The notes under the pieces were generated by a model that saw only the letters and a program-made list of their open reading frames with translations, did no database searches and had not been told where the DNA came from. A stretch of DNA of 64,000 bases, taken from positions 15,819 through 79,818 of the forward strand of contig JBAYNW010000004.1 of NCBI GenBank assembly GCA_041678605.1, in the 5' to 3' direction. Of this stretch, positions 57,575 through 64,000 are shown in pieces (positions within the stretch are counted from its first letter, which is position 1; every line of letters begins with the position of its first letter). Made by a program: the position numbers and the translations under genes. Source of the DNA: JBAYNW01 sp041678605 (GTDB lineage Bacteria > Cyanobacteriota > Vampirovibrionia > Gastranaerophilales > Gastranaerophilaceae).

Positions 57575-58903
57575 CTATTTTATAATTTTGTAAATTAAAT
57601 CTGTTTTTTCAGGCTTTTGAGCCGAAAGCTCAAAAGCCTCGTTACAGTTTTTCTCTGCCAATTTTGTTTTTTCCTCATCGTTGGAATAAATGGTGTAGAG
57701 CGTTTCACCTTGTTTGCAAAATTCACCGTGCTTTTTGTTTAAATAAATTCCCACGCTGTAATCTATTTCGTCTGTTTTTTTCTCACGGCCTGCACCCAAA
57801 AGTTTGCATGCGTAGGCAATTTTGTAAGCATCTATTTTACTAATGAATTGATGGGCTGAATCCCCTCCTACTTTTACTTCAACTTTATATTTCGCTTGAG
57901 GAAATTTTGAGTAATCTTCAACTACCTTAGGATTTCCGCGTTGAGCGGTAATGAGTTCTTTGAATTTTTCAAGTGCCTTGCCTGATTTCACAACCTCTTT
58001 TAAGTATTCTTTTGCTTTTTGAGTGTCATCAAATTTTCCTACTTGAACAAGTGCAATTGCGGCAAAATCGTAGGTTAATGTGGATAAGTCATCCCCACAA
58101 TTACCCCCACATTTACCCCCTTTTAGGAATTCAATTGATTCAATAACTTCCAAAGAGTTCCCCACGGCTCTGCCAAGGGGTTCTTCCATTGACGTCACGA
58201 CTGCTGTAATTGATTTATTAAGTTTTTTGCCGATATTTACCATTAATTTCGACAATTTAACGGCATCTTCAGGTGTTTTTACAAACGCTCCCGAACCGTA
58301 TTTTACGTCAAGAATTATGTTATCTGCTCCCGAGGCAACTTTTTTTGATACGACAGAAGAGGCAATCAAAGGCATGCTGTCGACGGTTGCCGTTACATCT
58401 CTTAGGGCGTAAAGTTTTCCGTCAGCAGGCGTAAGCTTTTGGGTTTGAGAGGCGATTGCAACATTAATTTTTTTAACCTGCTCAATTATTTGTTCAATAG
58501 ACAAATTAGTGCTAAATCCCGGAATTGATTCAAGTTTGTCAATTGTTCCGCCGGTATGACCCAGCCCCTTGCCTGAAAGCTTTGCAACAGGAATTCCGCA
58601 GGCTGCAAGGAGAGGGATTAGGGTCAAAGTGACCTTATCGCCGACCCCGCCGGTGGAATGTTTGTCCACAACGTCTTTTGCAAGCTCTTTTAAATCAATT
58701 ATATCACCTGATTTTATCAAAGCTTCAGTTAAAAAGGCCGTTTCATCGTCGGTCATGCCGTTGAAATAGACAGCCATAAGCCACGCTGAAATTTGATAAT
58801 CCGAAGCAGAGCCATCCATTAAAGAATTAATCAAAAAATCAATTTCTTCCTTTGAATGAACTCCATTGTGCTTTTTTTTGTCTATTAAATCAACGATACG
58901 CAT
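57575..58903 (-). CDS. Pyrimidine-nucleoside/thymidine phosphorylase
   Basis: About 442 residues. VVDKHSTGGVGDKVTLTLIP is the thymidine-phosphorylase signature; KLSGKGLGHTGGTIDKLES, LYALRDVTATVDSMPLIASS and DNIILDVKYGSGAF follow. It cleaves thymidine, uridine or deoxyuridine with phosphate. The longer frame to 58957 reads through TTCAACC-type repeats and adds 18 unconserved residues; ATG at 58903 begins exactly where family proteins do. Ends with a C-terminal domain typical of Pdp/DeoA. Confidence 0.92.
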   Translation of the reverse strand: MRIVDLIDKKKHNGVHSKEEIDFLINSLMDGSASDYQISAWLMAVYFNGMTDDETAFLTEALIKSGDIIDLKELAKDVVDKHSTGGVGDKVTLTLIPLLAACGIPVAKLSGKGLGHTGGTIDKLESIPGFSTNLSIEQIIEQVKKINVAIASQTQKLTPADGKLYALRDVTATVDSMPLIASSVVSKKVASGADNIILDVKYGSGAFVKTPEDAVKLSKLMVNIGKKLNKSITAVVTSMEEPLGRAVGNSLEVIESIEFLKGGKCGGNCGDDLSTLTYDFAAIALVQVGKFDDTQKAKEYLKEVVKSGKALEKFKELITAQRGNPKVVEDYSKFPQAKYKVEVKVGGDSAHQFISKIDAYKIAYACKLLGAGREKKTDEIDYSVGIYLNKKHGEFCKQGETLYTIYSNDEEKTKLAEKNCNEAFELSAQKPEKTDLIYKIIK

Positions 58904-58910
58904 AGCCGAG

Positions 58911-58987
58911 GTTGAATGGTCGAATGGTCGAATGTTTGAACGGGTAATATAAACCATTCAACTTATTGACTTATCGACTTATCAACT
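58911..58987. repeat. TTCAACC/GACTTATC repeat block
   Basis: TGGTCGAA units then GACTTATC units. The latter recur reversed at 63830-63860 as GATAAGTC units. The right end supplies the ompH TAG stop codon and the left end runs into the pyrimidine phosphorylase 5' region. Confidence 0.65.
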
Positions 58988-59441
58988 ATTTCCCTCCGTT
59001 GAGTTTTTGAATAACCAAATCGCTAATATCGATTCCGCCGACAAAAATTATTCTGAAATCGACTATTGCGTCAAGTTTTTGCTCAATAAGCACCTGTTTC
59101 GCAGCATCCTGAATTTTGTTATAAACCGCTTCTTCCTTTTGTGCTTTTAAATTTAAATAAGCGTCTTGCTTAACTTTAAATTCTTTTGCTGTTTTTTCTT
59201 CAAAATTTTTCTTTTTCACAGGAGTATCAAGAGCTTTGAACTCTTTTTCCTTATCAACCAAATACTGCTGCAACTCAAGTCCTTTTGCGTCAACTTCCTT
59301 AATCGCATCTTTTGCAAAAGAATAGTTGTCCTGAATTTTTTTGTAGTTGATAAATCCAATTCCGTCTGCCTGTGCAACTCCGCCAAACGACGTCAAAACC
59401 ATTACCAAAACGGTTAAGACCATAATTTTAATTTTGTTCAT
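58986..59441 (-). CDS. OmpH/Skp-family periplasmic chaperone
   Basis: 151 residues. Signal peptide MNKIKIMVLTVLVMVLTSFG with cleavage near AQA, then GFINYKKIQDNYSFAK, a long coiled-coil hairpin (about 40-120) and a short strand-forming end. Skp-like proteins hold unfolded outer-membrane proteins for BamA; location 27 bp after bamA supports this. AAGGAGG precedes the ATG. Confidence 0.88.
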   Translation of the reverse strand: MNKIKIMVLTVLVMVLTSFGGVAQADGIGFINYKKIQDNYSFAKDAIKEVDAKGLELQQYLVDKEKEFKALDTPVKKKNFEEKTAKEFKVKQDAYLNLKAQKEEAVYNKIQDAAKQVLIEQKLDAIVDFRIIFVGGIDISDLVIQKLNGGK

Positions 59442-59468
59442 AATGCCTCCTTTTTAGTTGAACCCTCA

Positions 59469-61400
59469 TTAGTACATCATATCACCAACACCGAAAGTAA
59501 AGTATCCTTTCGAACCGCTGGACCCAGGATTGACGATTGGAACACCATAATCAACCGACAGTGGACCCATTCCCGGTATGTAAACTTTCAGCCCGACACC
59601 CGCTGTAATAGCCTGCATAGGTCTGTCATATATTATATCCGTCACAGTAGGATTAAATATTTTACCCGCATCGACAAAGAATGTCATTCTTACGTTGTCT
59701 AAGAATTGAACTTTCAGCTTATCCAAAAACGGAATAGGGGTCGCCAATTCGACAGAACCCATCACAAAGGCATCGCCTGTTCCGACGCCGCTCATCCTGA
59801 AACCTCTTATCGAGTAAGGGCCGCCTAAGCGGTAAGCCATAACTTCAGGCATTTCACCGTTAATTTTTCCTCCTGCTTTAGCCAGAAACGATAATGATGA
59901 CTTTTTGCCGATAGGTACGTATTTTTTAATCGATCCTGTTAACTTACCGTAAGTGTTGTCAAATCCCGCAAGATCAAGTGCTTCATCAATCCGAACATTG
60001 GCCAAAACACCGTTTCTAGGGTTTACGGCCGTGTCTCTTGTGTCATAAATCAAGCCCGGACTTAAAGACAAGAAAGTTCCGCCCTCAAGTTGCTTCGCAC
60101 GCTCGGAAATCGGAACATTGTGTGATGCGTAAAGTCCTGCAATTGTATCATAGTCGCCTTCTCTGACGTTAACATTTTCTAACCCGAGCGAAAATGTACT
60201 TGTTAAATTTTTATTGTTTTTCACTTTATGTGCAATGGTCGCTTCCGCACCCACTCTTCTTTCTATTGCCAGCGGAATCTGATAACTGCCGAAATCTCTA
60301 AAGAAAAGTTTGCTCATCAAAGAGTTATCCGCATTTAAAAAATACGGCTCATAAAAACTCAATTCAGCTTGTATATTCATGTGGTTTATTATCGAAGAAT
60401 CGTTCAGAACTACTCCCGAACCGGCTAATATGTTTAAGCCGACTCTCTGGTTAAGTCCTCTGAAATTGTTATCGGCAATCCCTACCGAGCCGAAAATACC
60501 CGTTGCCGAATCAAGCCCGCCGCCGATGGAAACCGATGCGGTTCTTTGCTCTTCGACCTCAATTGTGACATCATACTTGTCCGGAACATCTTCGGATGGT
60601 TCTATATCTCTTTTGACATCCTTGTATGCCTGCGTAGCGTACAATCTTACCAAATCTTCCCTTATCAGATTTTCGTTATAAACGGTTCCTGCTTCAGTCA
60701 AAATATTTCTCGCGATAACATAATCTTTTGTTTTTTCGTTTCCGGAAATCAGAATTTTATTAATTTCACCCTCATTTACGTGAATATTAATTGTTCCGTC
60801 GGGATCGTCGTAAAGAGAATCAACACGGGCTAAAATATAGCCCTTTGAGCCATAACATTCTTGAATTTTTTGTATAGCCGTATTTATATCCGCTATGTTC
60901 TGCGGCTCACCTTCCAGAGGTGTCATGTAAGACAAAATTTCGTCAGTTGAAACAACGGAGTTCCCCTCAACCGTAACGTCTGTTATAGGTGCATTTTCTT
61001 CCAAAACTATTTTTAAAGTAATCGAACCGTCAGGGTTTTGTATCGGAATTGCTTTCATTTTTTCGGTGAAAAACCCCATCTTGTAAATGTTTTTCAGGTC
61101 ATTTTGAACCATATCACGGCTATATTCATCTCCACGCTGAAGCTGGAGCCTGTTCAAAACGTACTCGGGCTTAATGACATTGGTTCCTTCTACCTCAATA
61201 TCTTTTATGTAAACAGCATCCTGAACAATTTCCTTAGTCGATGTTTTGGTATCTTTAACTACTTTTACTTCGACATCAGACTGCGTTTGCAGGTCAGAAG
61301 GCTGTACCTCACCCGCCCAAGAAGCTGAAGCAGTAATTATAACTGCAAACAAAAATAGTAGTACTTTTGTTGTTTTATAAATTGAGTTAAAAACCCTCAT
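59469..61400 (-). CDS. bamA: Outer-membrane protein assembly factor BamA (Omp85)
   Basis: 643 residues. A signal peptide (VLLFLFAVIITASASWAGEV) precedes three POTRA domains (IKDIEVEGTNVIKPEYVLN, ITDVTVEGNSVVSTDEILS, INKILISGNEKTKDYVIAR). A 16-strand barrel region follows, with the conserved RGF motif in YSIRGFRMSG and a C-terminal aromatic end. Three POTRAs rather than five match cyanobacterial Omp85. It inserts barrels into the outer membrane. Operon with ompH downstream. GGGGGAAG precedes the ATG. Confidence 0.93.
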   Translation of the reverse strand: MRVFNSIYKTTKVLLFLFAVIITASASWAGEVQPSDLQTQSDVEVKVVKDTKTSTKEIVQDAVYIKDIEVEGTNVIKPEYVLNRLQLQRGDEYSRDMVQNDLKNIYKMGFFTEKMKAIPIQNPDGSITLKIVLEENAPITDVTVEGNSVVSTDEILSYMTPLEGEPQNIADINTAIQKIQECYGSKGYILARVDSLYDDPDGTINIHVNEGEINKILISGNEKTKDYVIARNILTEAGTVYNENLIREDLVRLYATQAYKDVKRDIEPSEDVPDKYDVTIEVEEQRTASVSIGGGLDSATGIFGSVGIADNNFRGLNQRVGLNILAGSGVVLNDSSIINHMNIQAELSFYEPYFLNADNSLMSKLFFRDFGSYQIPLAIERRVGAEATIAHKVKNNKNLTSTFSLGLENVNVREGDYDTIAGLYASHNVPISERAKQLEGGTFLSLSPGLIYDTRDTAVNPRNGVLANVRIDEALDLAGFDNTYGKLTGSIKKYVPIGKKSSLSFLAKAGGKINGEMPEVMAYRLGGPYSIRGFRMSGVGTGDAFVMGSVELATPIPFLDKLKVQFLDNVRMTFFVDAGKIFNPTVTDIIYDRPMQAITAGVGLKVYIPGMGPLSVDYGVPIVNPGSSGSKGYFTFGVGDMMY

Positions 61401-61726
61401 CTTCCCCCTAGAAATAAGCCAATAACAATTTCTATTTATTTGCTAAAATTCCTCGCTCATTATCCCGACGTAAAGTATTTTCTATGACTATTATAACCCA
61501 AAATCCCTACAAAGAAAAATAATATTCAAATACTTAATAGAATGTTTACAAAGGAAAAAGTGACCAGGTGATTAAGCTACTAAGTGCAATAAAAAACCCA
61601 TTTATACAAAATGTTGAACTCGGAAGCCGAAACCAAAATTATCCGCATTGAAAACTATTTTGTATAAACTGTGCTACAAAATAAACATAGTAACGCTTAA
61701 AAAGGCTGCTTAATTTTTCAATTTAA
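61401..61726. other. Intergenic region upstream of bamA with a degenerate repeat and 12-bp inverted repeat
   Basis: No gene. Holds a degenerate copy of the TTAATCAC-type repeat (about 61558-61598) and a perfect 12-bp inverted pair TTTATACAAAAT (61601-61612) / ATTTTGTATAAA (61657-61668). The bamA promoter should lie between 61410 and 61500 but I cannot fix it. Confidence 0.5.
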
Positions 61727-62110
61727 TTATTTCACAACTTCAAAGCCAAAATCTTCTTTCCAGGTCTGGAATCCGCCGTCAAGTTCCATTACCGGATAGC
61801 CGTTTTGGGCCAAGGTGAGTGCTGCCGCCGCTGCAAGATGGCATTGCTGGTTGTAACAGCAGATAACATGAATGTCACCCTTTGAAAGCTCTGCCAATCT
61901 GGCTTTTAATTCTTCTTTGGGGATTGAAATTGCTTCAGGGATATGTCCTTCATCAAAGTCTTCTTTTCTTCTTACGTCAATTAATTTAACTTTTTTGTCG
62001 GCAAGCATTTTTTTAAGCTCAACCGGCCCCAATGTAAATGCGAGTTTCTCCGCAAAAAAGCCTTCCGCCACCTGCGTATCACGCCTTATTTTATCTATGT
62101 ATTCACTCAT
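61727..62110 (-). CDS. Single-domain rhodanese-like protein
   Basis: 127 residues. Rhodanese domain with KLIDVRRKEDFDEGHIPEAI, active-site loop VICCYNQQCHLAA with the catalytic Cys in CYNQQC, and YPVMELDGGFQTWKE. An N-terminal helix of ~25 residues precedes. Sulfur-transfer or thiol chemistry is expected; the loop with a second Cys two residues after CYNQ is like stand-alone rhodaneses associated with metals or arsenate, unproved here. AAAGGAG supports the start. Confidence 0.88.
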   Translation of the reverse strand: MSEYIDKIRRDTQVAEGFFAEKLAFTLGPVELKKMLADKKVKLIDVRRKEDFDEGHIPEAISIPKEELKARLAELSKGDIHVICCYNQQCHLAAAAALTLAQNGYPVMELDGGFQTWKEDFGFEVVK

Positions 62111-62267
62111 TTTAAATTTCTCCTTTTTAAGTCATCATTTGAATTATTATACTTTAAAAGTTAAATTACATTACCCTTTTGTTTAATTATTGCCAAATCC
62201 CGCTAATATTGTCGCTTTTACACTATTTAGTTTTGTAAATTTCTTGCTACAAAAGGGCTATAGGCAC

Positions 62268-62451
62268 TTGAGAAAAATATGAATTTATGTTACAATAGTA
62301 GTAGGAGATTTCAGGTAAAAGTTTACAAAGGATCTTCCAGAGTGTTACTCCCCCAAGCGGGCCGCACAGAAAAGTTAAGAATATACAAGGACCCTCCGAC
62401 CACTCTACAACAAAAAGGTATCTGGTTACTGCTACAAATTTGGTGACTAAG
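62268..62451 (+). promoter_or_regulatory. Promoter and ~150-nt structured leader before the phosphodiester glycosidase gene
   Basis: TTGAGA (62268-62273), 17 bp, TACAAT (62291-62296) with extended -10 TGT is one of the best promoters in the window. It leaves a leader of about 150 nt. Unlike neighbouring DNA, 62330-62406 is GC-rich, with AGAGTG (62339-62344) and CACTCT (62401-62406) able to close a domain containing CCC-N6-GGG. A cis-acting RNA is possible; I match no known riboswitch. Confidence 0.4.
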
Positions 62452-63708
62452 ATGGATACCCTAATTTTACAACCCAAGCATCTTTCAAAACTAATCGCAA
62501 ATACTTTAAATATTTCGATAGTTATGGGACTGCTATTTTCTCAGCACATTTTTGAAGGCCCGCCGATTGTGGCCAAGGAGCTTACAATTGCCAACAATGC
62601 TATTGTTTCTCCTTTTTTGAACAGTGCAAATTTGGAGAGAAATATTAAACAAAAACTTACCATTGAAGAGCAAACCCAAAATTTCAACGAAGAAGTAAGG
62701 AAAAAGTACAAAACAGGAGTAATTACAGACGTTGATAAAGGGGTAAAGCATATTAAATTAACAAAATATTACCAAGGCAAACCCGTAAGAATTAACGTAA
62801 TTGAAGTAAACTCAAACATTAACCCCGATTTAAAATTAACTCCGGTATTAGCATCAGATACTTTAGGAAAAAAATCCACAATATCTACAATCGCAAAAAA
62901 TAACAATTCAATTGTTGCAATAAACGGTACATTCTTCAAACCTTCAACAGGTGTTCCTCTCGGAACTTTAATGATTAACAAAAAGATGTACACAGGACCT
63001 ATCTATAACCGTGTAGCTATGGGTATCTTTAACGATAGATACGATATGGCCCGAATTCAATTGAACGCAAACTTAAAATCCGGCATCAAAACCCTTAAGG
63101 CTGATAACATTAACCAGCCGAGAATGTTGTCGACTTACGTGATTGTTTATACCAAAGAATGGGGTAAAATGGCTCCGCCAAGCCCTAAATACGGAGAACA
63201 AATTGCCGTAAAAGACAATAAGGTTGTTGCGGTTTCAACATCCGCTCTTGCAATCCCCGAAGACGGTTTTGTTATCGTCGGTCCGGCACAAAAATTAAAC
63301 CGATTTGCAGATGAAAAAAACATTAAACTTGAAGTTTCAACCATCCCGAATTGGAATGACGTAAACCACATTATCAGCGGCGGACCATACCTTGTTAAAA
63401 ACGGCGGGGTTTATGTTGATGTATCAGAACAAAAATTAGGCTCAATCGGGGGCAGAAACCCTAGAACAGCAGTCGGCTACACTGCGGATAACAACTTAAT
63501 CATTGTAACTGTTGACGGGCGAGAAAGCAGTTCGGTTGGAATGACCCTCTTCGAACTTGCAAACTTTATGAAATCAATCGGCTGTTACAACGCAATGAAT
63601 CTTGATGGCGGCGGTTCTACAGTCCTCTACGTTGACGGCAAAATTGCCAACCACCCGCAAGTTCAAGGCGGAATCGCCCTCTCTAACGCTTTGACTTTGA
63701 ATAAGTGA
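62452..63708 (+). CDS. Phosphodiester glycosidase (NAGPA/DUF2233) domain protein
   Basis: About 418 residues from ATG 62452 (GTG at 62443 possible). A single N-terminal membrane helix or signal anchor (LNISIVMGLLFSQHIFEGPP), a variable region, and a C-terminal NAGPA domain from about residue 110: VVAINGTFFKPSTGVPLGTL, GGRNPRTAVGYTADNNLIIV, TLFELANFMKSIGCYNAMNL followed by DGGGSTVLYVDG. The family removes GlcNAc from phosphodiesters or acts on envelope polymers. Exoplasmic action is expected. Monocistronic with long leader. Confidence 0.88.
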   Translation: MDTLILQPKHLSKLIANTLNISIVMGLLFSQHIFEGPPIVAKELTIANNAIVSPFLNSANLERNIKQKLTIEEQTQNFNEEVRKKYKTGVITDVDKGVKHIKLTKYYQGKPVRINVIEVNSNINPDLKLTPVLASDTLGKKSTISTIAKNNNSIVAINGTFFKPSTGVPLGTLMINKKMYTGPIYNRVAMGIFNDRYDMARIQLNANLKSGIKTLKADNINQPRMLSTYVIVYTKEWGKMAPPSPKYGEQIAVKDNKVVAVSTSALAIPEDGFVIVGPAQKLNRFADEKNIKLEVSTIPNWNDVNHIISGGPYLVKNGGVYVDVSEQKLGSIGGRNPRTAVGYTADNNLIIVTVDGRESSSVGMTLFELANFMKSIGCYNAMNLDGGGSTVLYVDGKIANHPQVQGGIALSNALTLNK

Positions 63709-64000
63709 AGATTTGGGCAGAAAATGACTTCCGGTTGGTTGAAGGGCTTTTTAAGAAGTGATTAAGTGACTGGGTGATTAAGTGATTAAGTGCAACAAAA
63801 AAATTAAAACTTTCCTTTCCCCGTCTTCTAGTTGATAAGTCGATAAGTCGATGAGTCGATAAGTTGAAGGGTCGAAGGGTTGAGAATGGAGGTCGGGCTT
63901 TTGTTTGACCCCTCCCCCAAGTTTATATTTGCAAAATTGTTATTCTTCCTCCCCCCTTGAGGGGGAGGATTGAGGTGGGGGGCAATCGAGGGGCGAGGGT
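63709..64000. repeat. Repeat-filled right edge
   Basis: No gene. 63738-63810 is the inverted copy of the 22826-22900 block; 63830-63890 has GATAAGTC and GAAGGGTC units; 63947-63969 is the palindrome TCCTCCCCC-CTTGA-GGGGGAGGA, similar to the one at 35874. Sequence continues past the window. Confidence 0.75.

Noticed and set aside
62247..62477. Minus-strand frame across the NAGPA leader
   Set aside because: No ribosome-binding site, unusual composition, and it overlaps a strong plus-strand promoter; treated as non-coding leader.

Overview
The window is AT-rich, densely coded DNA from a Gram-negative-type bacterium. BamA with three POTRA domains, an OmpH/Skp chaperone, an LptF/LptG-type permease and an MlaE-type permease point to an outer membrane. 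Several features lean towards the cyanobacterial lineage: ClpC, a PDZ/radical-SAM protein of the TIGR03279 type, PurS/PurQ/PurL, and tRNAs without encoded CCA. A strictly fermentative [FeFe]-hydrogenase and prepilins with an AFTLAEVLITLGIIGVV-type N-terminus make a non-photosynthetic relative, Melainabacteria (Vampirovibrionia/Gastranaerophilales), the best guess. This is inference from gene content; no search was run.

Layout. 1-7.2 kb: 3' end of a prepilin-like gene, a DnaJ-like gene diverging from purS-purQ-purL, then a leftward operon tlyA-tatD-glycosyltransferase. 7.4-13.6 kb: ilvE-mlaE, an EF-hand protein, a glycine-zipper protein, a GT-D-like protein, a small duplicated-repeat protein and a convergent RelE-like/XRE toxin-antitoxin pair. 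13.8-18 kb: tRNA-Lys, a CHAP/NlpC-like protein, coaE, a pseudouridine synthase, a prepilin whose leader is interrupted by dispersed repeats, a repeat-rich gap and tRNA-Leu. 18-28.8 kb: amino-acid permease, clpC, nadE, DegT aminotransferase, small winged-helix protein, Xer recombinase, PfkB kinase. 28.8-33.8 kb: an arsenic island with CcdA-like protein, ArsD-thioredoxin-like fusion and arsA on one strand, arsR-acr3 on the other. 34-38.3 kb: trimeric NAD-linked [FeFe]-hydrogenase operon with a Rex/CRP-like palindrome at its promoter. 38.4-54 kb: rdgB, uppS, small membrane proteins, PadR + radical SAM pair, TPR proteins, cobO, 5-formyl-THF cycloligase, MNT-HEPN pair, LysM protein, glyA, a WecA/MraY-type transferase, LptF/G. 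54.6-63.7 kb: zinc alcohol dehydrogenase, a soluble FlhA-like protein, orphan HicB, pyrimidine nucleoside phosphorylase, ompH-bamA, rhodanese and a phosphodiester glycosidase behind a long leader.

Three themes go beyond ordinary annotation. (1) Many genes have a -10 box, often extended (TGnTATAAT), placed 6-7 bp from the ATG, so leaderless mRNAs appear common. (2) Several families of short dispersed repeats (GTAGG-type palindromes, GTCATTGCGAG elements, 8-bp-period repeats, a MITE-like element with 23-bp ends) fill intergenic DNA and run into coding sequence, as in purL, nadE, the prepilin leader and the arsA and ompH stop codons. (3) Unusual protein architectures: an ArsD-Cys-rich-TM-thioredoxin-like fusion beside a CcdA-like membrane protein, a FlhA cytoplasmic domain without its membrane channel, and a PurL lacking its last domain.
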